64,000 bases of DNA from Hedera helix. Lineage: Eukaryota > Streptophyta > Magnoliopsida > Apiales > Araliaceae. The notes under the pieces were generated by a model. That model ran no database searches. It worked only from the letters and a program-made list of their open reading frames with translations, and had not been told where the DNA came from. The position numbers and the translations under genes were made by a program. Below, one piece after another: positions 11,911-23,542 of the stretch. Within the stretch, counting starts at the first letter, position 1; every line of letters starts with the position of its first letter. Location of the stretch: NCBI GenBank assembly GCA_947179155.2, contig OX359282.1:26462221-26526220 (forward strand), written 5' to 3'.

Positions 11911-12571
11911 TAAAATAGTATTTTCGATAAACTGCAGTTTCCACGATAATGACTAACTTAACCTAAATTCCTCTAAATTGTAACGCCCAAAAGTATAGAA
12001 ACATCATTTTTAAATACTCTTGAAAATCATAGCTGGAACACCATAAATTCCAAAGACTGATATGAAAAGTCCATATATTTTGATCATTTGTTATATAGCA
12101 TAACTAGGTGATATGACTATTCTAATTAGTGAGTAGATTAAAGGCAATAATTTCTGCAAGTTCATTACATTCTTTAATTGCTTCTAAGAACGGATCTGAA
12201 ATGATGTAGTAGAGCTTTCACCTTCATCCTTCTTGGATAGAACACGAATAAGTTTTGCCTAAGGCAAATGATTCAACTCTGAGTTTGTAGGAGGATTATT
12301 CGTCGTTTCCTGATTCTTAGCGACATTTACTTCGGGCATTCCATAGTTAACTTCCTGATTTCTAGATGTCATTCTTAACTGTGGTCACAAAATAAATGTT
12401 AGTTAAATAAATTGACTAAACACTTCCTGTCCCTATATTCAAATCGACTCATTAGATAACAAAATCTAATTTAGGTATGACACATTAGTTACTGTTTCTA
12501 TTCGTCTCTCCCCTCCTAGTTCTAACACCAGATCTCTATTAAAGACCATATTCCTAAGCTATGATACTAAT
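11911..12571 (-). other. Remnant gag/leader of the decayed gypsy element with primer-binding site
   Basis: Just inside the LTR edge at 12572 the minus strand reads TTAGTATCATAGCTTAGG, a decayed form of the initiator-methionine tRNA binding site TGGTATCAGAGC. The remaining 600 bases have no open frame and must be gag residue. Confidence 0.55.
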
Positions 12572-15500
12572 TGGACACTCCCAAATCTGGGCCCACGCAG
12601 CCCAAACTTGAGTTGTCAAAATACACAACACCTATTACAATACAACGTACAACGTATCACAGTACAGTATTCAAATAATACACAACTAAGTTTTCATTAT
12701 TATTGTCACAATATTTTATAACTTATGAAGACTAATACAGCTACAACTGTAACGACCCCGAAATTCGACCAATCTTATTACCTTAAATTTTAAATTTTAA
12801 ATTTATTAAACATTATCTTCTTTACGTCCAAATTTCGGTTCGTTAATAAATCTTTAATCTCCTTGATTTCAAAATCATCAAGTACCAATTTTTCGGTATA
12901 ATTTTTTTTTTTCTTTTCTCAATCATTGCGTTAAAATATTTGATTATGTAAAATCCTTACATCTGGATCCTAGTCCCTGGATCGCAACATTTACTTATTC
13001 TTTTCTTTCTGTAACCCGTATCATAAAGATCCACATTCAACATTTAATGTCATTTATATTCATAAAATATTCTTATGTCGTAATTCATAGTCAGACATAT
13101 AATAGTCTCTATCATAATATTCATATTGAACAATTACAGTTCACAATTTGAACTATACTCGTCATATTCGGATCCAACTTATCTGTACATACAGCATATC
13201 AATATAACTTGGCAAATTATCCACCTTGAATCATAATACAAACATTTAATAATCACATTCACAACCTTTTAGGAAAATCCGTCTTTACATCATCTGATGT
13301 TTTTGAAATTTATTTCTTTCCTGCAAAAATGTATATTAAACAAGTAATGAGCACAACGGCTCAGCAAGTTCAACAGTTTATGCTTCACGTAGCACATAGT
13401 TTAACATGCTCCTGTGTGTGTCATGCATTACGTGTTGTGCTTCTACTTGAGCTATATATCTCATATATATATTCAAATCGTTGCACAAAGCAGACATTGT
13501 GGTCATATTAATCACGTATCACATAGAACATAATTTGTATGCAGTTAAGACAAGAATTACATATTATAACAGTCCAACATTTAACATAAAAAGACTAAAG
13601 AACTTGCCTGTCGTCCAGTAATTTAAATGAATAGCTCAAACATTTTACTCGATCAACCTATGATCATAAAATAATCAAATAATAATTATTTATCCTCTTA
13701 TGATATTAATTTAATTAATTAATACCATTTCTGAGCCAATTATTTAATAATATGGTTAATTATATTAACATCGTTCCTTAATAAATTAATTTAACTTAAT
13801 ATCATGTACCTTCAATACGGACAACCCGACCCATTGGACAAATTTTAGCGTATTCGGTTCTCCGAATTTACATTTATTCCCTTTCTAACCTTTAAACTTA
13901 ATGGATTAATATTTAAATATTAATCCCCAATATTTAATATTTTTACAAAAATATTAAATTAAATACTCAAACATCATTTCTATATTTTTCTATAATTTTC
14001 TATAATTTTTAAACAATTTTTAAACATTTATTTTAATTAAAAATCATTTTTGGGGGCATTTTGGTAATTTCCGTGCCCTTAGGGATATATTCGGTATTTT
14101 CCGGAAAGCCCAGGGGCATTACCGTAATTTTCGCGCGTCTAGGACACACTCGGTATTAGCCAGAAAGGCAAAGGGCACGCTGGTAATTTCACCGCGTGCC
14201 TTCGACCGCGCAATGCGCGACCAGTGACTCTGCCGACGCCAAACGACGTCGTTTCAGCCCCGTTTCTGGAATCTTCTTCCGCGCATGGCGCGGGCCTTCC
14301 TACCGGCTCCAAAACGGCGTCGTTTTGGCCCCCGTTTTGCGAGAAATTGCTGCCGCACAATACGCGGACAGCCCTTTATTTTTTTTTTTTCTTTCCCAGT
14401 TCGCAGCACAAACAGTGTATCACCTTTCCAAATTTTAATCATTTTACACCAAATTTTCTCCACAAAACCATTCCAAAAATTGCATAATTCATACATGTAT
14501 ATCAAATAATTATTTAGAATAATTATTCTAATTATTTTTTAATTTTTCACACAATTAATTTTACCACAAACATACCTAAATAAAACAATAAAATGATTTT
14601 ATACCTTTAATAAATCTTCCATGAAGCTTGATAAATCCTTGAATGTCATCAAAACTTTCTTTTCTTGCTAGCCATGGTGGTGCGTGGGTGGTGAAGGGTG
14701 GCGGTGATGGAAAAAAATGAGAGAGAGAGAGGGAATTGTTTTGTGTGTGTTTTTTTTTTTTTTTTTTTTTCTCTTCCTTTGTTTCTTTTCTTCCTTTTTG
14801 TTGCTATTTATAGCCATCCAACTTTGGCAAGAAAATTCATTCCACCGACTTAAGCCAGCCAACTTTTTCTCCTTCTCGAATTTTCCAAATCAAGCCAAAA
14901 TAAAGTATTTTTATACATTATGTAATTATTTCGTCTAGTAAATATTTTATATAACAAATATAAAATATTTATTTTAATTCACTAAAAATCATAATATGAT
15001 TTATCAATAATATTAGTACCTCTTTTGGGTACTTTTCTTGACAAATTTTGTACACGCATAGCAACATGCATGTAATTATATGAGGTAATTTTTACCTCCA
15101 AAAATCATCAAATAATTCATATAACTTATAAAAATTATTTTTCATAATTTTTCACTTCGTTACCTGGACATCATGTTACACTAACATGTTAACGTTTCTG
15201 AAATATTATCTTTCATAAAAGTCATAATAACTCCATTATACATAAATATAATTTTTAATAACTTAAAACATTCATTTTTCTTATTTATTATTTCATCTCT
15301 TGAATATTTACAATAATTTCTTTATATATAAATTATATAATTTAATATTGTATAATTTATATATTTACATTCTCATTTCTTAATTAATTTCTTAAATTCC
15401 TCAATAATTATCAATTAATCAATAACTTCACATTTATTAACTCTCTCATTATTTTAATTCTCTTATATAAATTATATAATTTATCCTTATATAATTTATA

Positions 15501-17660
15501 TAATTGTAATTTCCTTTAAACATCACTTTAATTTTCTTATATAAATTATATAATTTATTATTATATAGTTTATATAATTATATTTCTTCTCAATCAATTT
15601 CTAAATCTTTATCATAATTCTTAATTAAGTCTAAAATCAAAAATTACAATTTTATTAACTTCCTCATTCGCCTTTTATTTAAATTTGGATTAATTTAATT
15701 ATTAATCCCTTTAATTTCCATAATTAATAACATTCATAATTATTAATTAAACATAACACACATATATATACAAATGTATATATATACATATTTAATTCAT
15801 GCATTTACATTATCACATATCCTCCTTTAAAATCATAACTTCTGTAGTTCCACAATAATTAAATTGTACAATTTATTGTACATTTACCTGAAATTTCTTT
15901 TATTCTTCATAAATTGTATTTACACAATTTATTTACTTTTCAATTATTTTAAAATTCACATAATTCATCATCATTTCTGTACAGATTTAATTTACTAATT
16001 AAATCCCTTCAAACACTTTAAATTACTTAAAATAATAATTAACTTAAACAACCTTGATATTTTTTTATCAATTAATTCTTATTTAATTTTATTAAATAAT
16101 TCTGAAAATTCGGATTCTCACAACAACTTGGACCTTCACTCCATCCTCCGACTAGACCCAGCTATTCTCTCATCTCCTGTTGAAAAATAATGGAACAAAA
16201 TGAAAGGGTGAGCTCAAATAATCCAGTAAAGAATATCATGACTAAGATAATGACAAATAAATTATTGTTAGCCTTCAACAGTTGAGTTTTTGATAGAATA
16301 ATTTAAACAGCAAGCTTTAATTCAACAATTACAGTTAAGTTCTTAAACAAAGTTCCGATTAATAACTGCAGCAAAATAACAACTATTAGAAAAATCATAT
16401 GGACCATGATGTCCACTAGGTTCTCTTTTTAATAAAAACTTCATCAACTTCTATCATCTGAAACACCACTGGCCATGATAATACAATTTCACAGTTCCTG
16501 GTTATAATCATGCAAGTCAACAGTTCATCTTTGCACTACGGGCCAAAGATATTCAATATAGCACCAACGGTCATGATTATACCAGTCTATAGTCTTTGGT
16601 CATAATCATACTAAACAACAGTTCATCTTTACCCCAGGCCAAAGAGAACATTCACCACGTGCCTTAAAAGACAAATTATCAAATATATCGCCTTTAACCT
16701 ATCAACACATTTATCCAATCTGTGCCCCAGGCCACAGATATTAACAACAATTTGATTCTTGATTATTAGAATAATAACAGATATATTAATAATGAACAAA
16801 AGAAACAGGATAAACAATAAATATCGAAAGTTTATAATTTTACTTTGTGCATATTCAAATAATATCCAAATTGTCAACATGATGTGGAGTGAAATTCAAA
16901 AATGATATTTAAGATCCACATTTCAGAATAACGGTTACAATTCAATAGAAAGGTTCACGTAAATAGGAAGGTGCAATTGAAATGATATTAAATGGAGCAC
17001 AAACTGTTAAGAAAAGTATAATCATTTCAGAAGTTTTACCGAACAATACTTACCTTAGTAAGTTTAAGAGTATAAAAGAAGTGATATCCCTTACTGTAGT
17101 AAGTTTGAATAATAGAAGATGAAAAAGATGGTATCCCTTACAAGTAAGAAAGAAAATAATATCCATTTATGATGATGAAAAGAATGATACCCCTTACCTT
17201 ATCACGTGACTGGATATTGATAAAAATGAGGTTGATCAACCTATATATTTATAATATAATTAGTAATTACCACATATAAATTTTAAGGTATATGATAACT
17301 TATATATTATGAACTATCAAAATTATTTATATAATATAATTTTTTTGTAGTGTAAAATAATAATTTTTGAAATAATATTTCAAAATAAATATACCAAAGA
17401 AAGCTTTTTTGTTAAAATAAATCTTTTCAAAGAAGAGTCTTATGAAGGAAGATTTGTGAATACCGTGTGAAATATGTATTTGTGCAATTACTACTCTTTA
17501 ATAAAATACTTACTTCAAAAATTTTTGAACTCCTTTTAATTTGCAAACACTCCAGATAACCTTACTATTCTCAAAGAAAACTCACAAAATACTTGTAGAA
17601 AATTTTTATGCTTTAGGTGTGATTTTTCTATTCAGCTGAGCAAGCTATTTATAGGAAAAA
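12572..17660 (-). repeat. 5' LTR of the decayed gypsy element (copy 2), split by a solo LTR
   Basis: The copy begins TGGACACTCCCAAATCTGGG, is interrupted at 12748-16122, resumes at 16128 and matches copy 1 to 17564. Beyond that a minus-strand TATA box (CTATAAATAGC, about 17647-17658) belongs to the same LTR. The outer end is uncertain; a possible minus-strand start TGTTTCCTATAAGACC lies near 20221, with other repeat material between. Confidence 0.7.
12748..16122 (-). mobile_element. Solo LTR (3375 bp) of a Tekay/Del-like gypsy element
   Basis: The insert starts TGTAACGACCCCGAAATTCG and ends GGATTCTCACA. It is flanked by the 5-bp target duplication ACAAC (12743-12747 and 16123-16127), and removing it restores the LTR sequence of copy 1. 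The first bases resemble the reverse complement of the right end of the LTR at 55020-58949 (GGGGTCGTCACA), so it lies on the minus strand. A minus-strand TATA box (GGCTATAAATAGC) is at about 14803-14815. Bases 14130-14360 are a GC-rich palindrome cluster. No internal genes, hence a solo LTR. Confidence 0.85.
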
Positions 17661-19400
17661 ATAAGATACTATGCACGGTAGGTGGCTAGCATGCTGCATG
17701 CCAGCCTGAGAAATTCAAGGCAGCAGCCTCGCTGCTTTCACACCAACCTAGCAACTCATTTTTCATGTCATTTCTCATGTGGCCCCTGAAATTTAAATAG
17801 GCACACTTAGAAGGGGGGGTTGAATAAGTGTAGAGTAAAAACTATGTCCAATTTTTATGTTAATCAAAACAGAAGGTAAATCAGTCTGCTGAATAACCGA
17901 TTTCAGGTTGCTGGTTTGAAAACTGATTTGCACTGGAGATAGAATTTAGAAGATATGATTATTTTTGCTTGAAACCAAATGTGATGAAGTACACTAGCAG
18001 AATATATAAATGTAGAAAATAAACATTCACATGAACATGAGGATTTTTACGTGGTTCTGCCCTTATCCTCTATTCTAATGACCTACTCCACATCCAATAT
18101 CAACTTGATATTGGAGACTTCTTCTTATTATATAATATTGCCTTGCAAAACACCTTTTTATAATAACAGTTCCAAACTTTGAGGACACTTCCTCCTAAGC
18201 ACATATGCTCCTTTGTGCACACCTATGCACTTACTTGAGTACTTTTACTCACCAAGCTATTTGGAACTTTATTGTGAAAACCCTTTCAACAGAAAATAGA
18301 TTAGTACAATCTTGAAACTGATTACACAGAATACTATGATCAATGTATGAAATATGTAACAACCCAAAGCTCATATCTAAATGTAATGATCAAAAGATAA
18401 GATATCACCAAGTTTTTCTCAGAACAGAACACGACAGAGGCTGAATCAGATTGACTTAAGGTTCTTCAGCAGTGTGGGAGTATGTTGCGTGAGAGACCGA
18501 AAACTTGTTATGCAGTGTTAGCCTTTTGATATTCTGGGTATTGATAATTCTTTTTCTATTCCTTTTTGGTTCGGCTGGACGTGATATATAACTACATTGA
18601 AACTAGCCGTTTAAAGGGATGGTCCACAATAACGTGTACAACTTAACCTTTTTGGATTTTGGTAACTTTTCAAAAAGCCTATCTAGTGAATGCACGTAAT
18701 TGATATGGATTAAAGAATAGATTTATTCCCATATGATGATACCTATAATTATATGTACAGAAGCACAAAACGTGGGATAGTAACTTTAACACGTCAGACT
18801 AAGCATGATACTAGGAACTATTCATACCATAAATAAAAGCAAGATTCTATTACTAGCAACCAATCAGTCCATATAACGTGATACCAGCCAATCATAAATT
18901 TCACTCAATTGATTGATTCTGTTAACTGTTTTATGGAAACCTTATATAGAATTAATCAGACAAGTATTAAAATCTCCCAGTAAGGAAAGGTCAAACAGTT
19001 AGCATAATAGATTTATGGAAACCTTGTATTGATCAATCAAGTGTTAACTACTTTCTCCCAACAAGGAAAGGACAATTTATTATGTAGCTTTATTTTCGAT
19101 TCTATTGATCTTAATATGGAATGATTGTGTAAACTGATCCTTTAAATTTGTGTGACACTTTATTTGAAACCATGTAAATCCAAATTACGTTTTTGATATT
19201 TTAAATATGGAATGCAACCTAATGAGCTTTGAATTGAAACATAAGTCATAGCAAAGATCTTACATGTAAATCTAAGACCCGAGACTCTTCAGAAGTTGCT
19301 TCACAAAACTTTCCATATGAAGCTGTCATCCAGTCATGAAATCAGTTTGCTGAATAGCATTATTTTCAAGTTTCCGCACATAACTCAAAACACAGGTTTT
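17661..19400. other. Unclassified repeat, possibly copia LTR fragment
   Basis: No open frame. The phrases AGAAGGGGGGGTTGAATAAG (about 17810) and GGATTTTTACGTGGTTCTGC (about 18042) are ones I associate with widespread plant LTR repeats, but no ends or target duplication could be fixed. Confidence 0.3.
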
Positions 19401-20220
19401 AGTAACATAATAAGGTTATCATCAAAATCAAGGATCGGAGTGTGACCAAGTAAACAGCCCCCACAAAGGGCCCACATGTTTACTATTCAAAATAATAATA
19501 AAAATTATTTTTTTTATTTCTTCATGTTGGTGCAACATATATAATAAAATAATGCTACAACAATAATTCAACAATAATATAAGAAACACATTACAGATTA
19601 TTATTAATTTAGTAATATAAATTACTGTATATTTGTTACTGTGATAATTATTCGGTTCAATAATTTTAAAATACAGTGTAATAACAAATATTGATTCAAT
19701 GATAATACAGTGTAATGACAATTATTGAATCAATAATGCAAAATACTGTGTAATAACAATTATTGATGAATACTGTGCAATGACCACGTTATCAGATCAA
19801 TAATATGAGACACTGTACAATACCGTGTGCTACTGTAGAATACCGTGTGCTACTGTAGAATACTGTGTGCTATAGTAAAATACCATAAAATACCATATGC
19901 TACTATTCTTTTATCACTGGTATTTTAACAGTTAAAAGTGATAACACCGTTAACTATTTTTATTTAAAAAGGTTACTTCTGTCGTTTTTTATATCCGATA
20001 AATATTCCGTTGTGGAGTCCACCAATGATTAGTTATTTTGGTGTCGTCGTACGACCCGAATATTCCCCGACAAAAAGAATATTGTTCGACAAAATAAAAT
20101 TTGCGTATAACATCCATAACTTTTAACTTTATCAATTTAACCACTTATTGTTTCAGGAAAAAATATATATTAAGAAAAATTAATTTTGTATTTCATAAAA
20201 TCCGGGGTCTTATAGGAAAC
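19401..20220. other. AT-rich repeat sequence, possibly U3 of the decayed gypsy LTR
   Basis: No gene seen. Many short motifs of the type AATACTGTGTAATAACAATTATTGA recur in varied form between 19660 and 19900. The stretch may belong to the LTR that begins at 12572, but this is not established. Confidence 0.3.
19811..19910. repeat. 20-bp tandem repeat
   Basis: Three units of the form TACTGTAGAATACCGTGTGC run head to tail at 19811-19870, with one or two bases changed, followed by degenerate copies to about 19910. Confidence 0.85.
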
Positions 20221-20940
20221 AAATATAATTGAGTATAACTGCTAAGTATGAAGATAAAAGTGTTCACTTTGCTAATTGAGGGACTACTTTAAAATGGATT
20301 TGATAATTTGAAAGGAGAAATGTACATGTAATTCAACCTTAAATTTATTTTAGTATATAATGATGTAAATGAAGACATTTATTAGTTAAAAGACATTATA
20401 ATAAGTGATTTTTTGCATGTATTGACAGTGGAAAATGATATTTGTTTGTTGTTTTAATAACAACAATGAAAAAACCAGAATGAATTCAAAAGTAACCCAT
20501 AGGGTGATTCATGGTTCAAGTGAAGGCGTGTAAGTCAAATATTTGTGATTGTTGGAGTTATCACAGACCTATAAGATGGTGTTTATTTCAAGTCATGGCA
20601 AATCAAGTTACGGCATGGGGTTAAATGACTATGATTTTTATCTCATTGTACTGTACTCTAATTTTTATACATGGACTCTTTATAGAATCAGAAAAATTAT
20701 TAGATAGATGGTTAATTGATTCGAAACATTATTAAACTAATGAGTAAAAAAAAAATAAGTTCATTTTTAATGACCCACAAAATTACATAAAACACACACT
20801 AGCTGATTGTATTAATTAACATATTTCTTTTTACTGTGTGTATTTATTATCATTTTTTGAGAACAAAAAAAAATTATATCTTAAGCCATCATTTAAAGGA
20901 TGGAAAGGAGCATATATCATCACTAATTTCATATTAAATA

Positions 20941-21185
20941 CTCACTCTGTCCAATTTTATTTGTCCTAATTGATTTTTTATGATCAACTTGACTATATTT
21001 ATAATCAAAATTTATTAGATATAGGCACAAAATTATTATTATTATAAGAAAGTTTATCGAATATGCTATCAAAATCGACTTATCTGATTTTAATTTTTTT
21101 TAACAGATTTATTTAATTATTAATATTTAAATTGATCAATTTGATCGTAAAAAATCAAATGACAAATAAAGTCGAATGAAGAGAG
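20941..21185. mobile_element. Stowaway-like MITE
   Basis: About 245 bp flanked by TA on both sides (20939-20940, 21186-21187). The left end CTCACTCTGTCCAATTTTAT and the reverse complement of the right end CTCTCTTCATTCGACTTTAT both continue into TTGTC, giving a terminal inverted repeat of about 25 bp. TA target and CTC-type ends fit Tc1/mariner-derived Stowaway elements. No coding capacity. It lies about 390 bp upstream of the SPRING-like gene's first ATG. Confidence 0.75.
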
Positions 21186-21187
21186 TA

Positions 21188-21573
21188 CATATTATTGATA
21201 TTACATATTTTACATAAAAAATATATATAAATAAGCTTATACATTTTATAATGAGTACACATTATCACTCTTTACATAAAAGAACAAACAAACTTACTTA
21301 CATAAATAAAAATTGAATGTAAAATATAACAGTCATAAGGTCTTTTAAGTCTTTAGCCGCTAAATAATAACCTTATTGGCATGTAACAAGGAGATTAGTT
21401 TGCTCCAATTCATAACGACTTTAATTTAATACTCATTTTCTCTTCGTAACTCCATTAATCGGTTTGGGCGGCTAGAGTTACCTTCAACCCGACCCATAAA
21501 GAGAGCGGATGGTTTTACCGACAAAACGAGCCCTAATTTCTCACCCAACTTTTTCGCCAAAATACGTCTCAAA
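21188..21573. promoter_or_regulatory. Presumed promoter and 5' UTR of the SPRING-like gene
   Basis: No open frame of note. The interval lies between the Stowaway element and the first ATG of the gene. No clear TATA box was picked out. Confidence 0.3.
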
Positions 21574-23505
21574 ATGCTCAACATTCGTCTACATTCCTGC
21601 CTAATAATATTATTTCAATTGCAAATTTTTCATCTCTCATCCCCAACTTCAGTCAGCTATCAGGTAAGAGACATATTATAATCTCTGTTTGTTCCCCAGA
21701 TTTGAAAATATTTGATTAGAAAATCTTATGGTTCTAAAATCAAACATTGCACGAAAGATTACTTCTTTTCATTATTATATAATTAATTATTCTAATTTTT
21801 TTTAAAGAAATAATTTTTATATGGAAAATGTTTTATTCTTGTTCAAGATTTAGTTATTGAAGATTCGTATATGTATTATTTAGAAAATTAGCCAAGCAGT
21901 TATCAAGTAAGAGTTAAAATTTGGTACGAAAGTAAAAGGATAGTTTCAATTCCTAATTTAAAGCAGTTATATACCTAGTGCTGCTATATCCTATTATATG
22001 ATCCGTACCCTGTGGCAGGCATATGTGTTCTGTATGTTATGATCATCGTATAATATCTTGCTAATTGTATAAAGTTACTGGGAAACTGGCTGTGGTGTTA
22101 TGCTAAATAAGAAATTAACTTGTCCAATGAAAGTCACTGATGCAGGTTTTGGCTCTGAGTTTCTTGGATGGGTGCCAAGAAGACTAATAAGCGGTTGATC
22201 TTGGGTAACCAATGTCTAGGCAACACTTTGAAATACATTGCGTAAATCTCACTTGTACAAAAAGTATCATATGCATTCTCATCATATAACAAATTCCAGT
22301 AAAATTTCAGAAATAATTCACAGCTCATATGGAGTGGTTATCTGCAAGGGAGCAGTAAATATAAGGTTAGTATAGGACAGTATGAGAAGAAAAGAAGATT
22401 TTACTGTTGAGGAAGTACGAGTATAGATCAAGTGACTCCTTAGGGTTTTATTTCTTGCTTTTGCTCTGGTTGGCTAGGAAGCCATTTGGTATATCACATA
22501 ACTGTAAATAACCAAAGTCTAACCAGACCATATATCTCTTAATTAATTAAAAATAGAACCGTTGATAAGTTTAATAAAAAACTTATGTGTGTGTTACCTA
22601 TACCATGCCTCGAGCTTGAAGCTAAAATGAAGTAAGGCGCTGCACATGAAGTTAGGTAAGGGGCTATGGGTGAGCCTTGCTGGCTTTTGAGCCTACTTCT
22701 GGTGTGGCATAGCCTTAAAGACTATACATGATAAGCTTACTGAGGTTTGCTTTGTCAAATTATTTGAGTTCTTATTTATCCTTCTCAAGTTGTGATGAGT
22801 GCTATAGGAAAATGAATATTGCCCCATTTTTGAAGTTTTCCATTTATTGTTTCTTCATGGTTTGTTTCTTCCGTTTTCCTTTTTAAGAAGCCTTCTTATT
22901 GTAGGTTGGATGTCAGCCTTCAAGGGAAATAAATTTGCAGAACTACAGTTCAGGGAAGATATTTACTATCTGATGATAATGGTAAGATTTTTCCTTTTCC
23001 ACATATTGGTGCGTCTGTTGGACAACATCAAAGTTTCCGACGGTTCTATTGGTTGAAACAGTAAGATCTTCTGATATAATGTCAAAGGATTAGTTTAGGC
23101 ATCTCACACAGAGTATGATGTAGGACAAAGATGGACGAAAGAATACAAGGGAAAGTGAGAAAATAAAGACAAACTAACGAATTGCTGCGTACCAATATGT
23201 ATGGACAACTGAAACGGCAACTCCAAACTATGCTATAATGAGTCATTGTCCCTAAGATATCCCATGGAAGAGGAAGAGAGTGATAGTTATCATAGGAAAT
23301 TGTAGCACTTATAGCAAAAACAGAAGAAGAAGAAATTGTAGTAGTTCTTTCAGTCCATATGCCCCATAAAATAGCAAAACAAGAACCTCCAATGATCTTG
23401 GCATCCTTGTGCCTCTTAAAACCCCAAAATCTTACTTGAAGCTTAATCTCCAAGGATTGTACTTCTTATGACACAGAGAATAAACCGGTGCCAGTCGATG
23501 CAGAG

Positions 23506-23542
<37 letters not shown>

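Noticed and set aside
14139..14509. Overlapping open frames on both strands inside the solo LTR
   Set aside because: They coincide with the GC-rich palindromic block, where stops are rare by chance. The same artefact appears at 41180-41582 and 56542-56763.
22134..22328. Minus-strand open frame of 64 codons
   Set aside because: It overlaps an exon of the plus-strand SPRING-like gene and has no recognisable motif.
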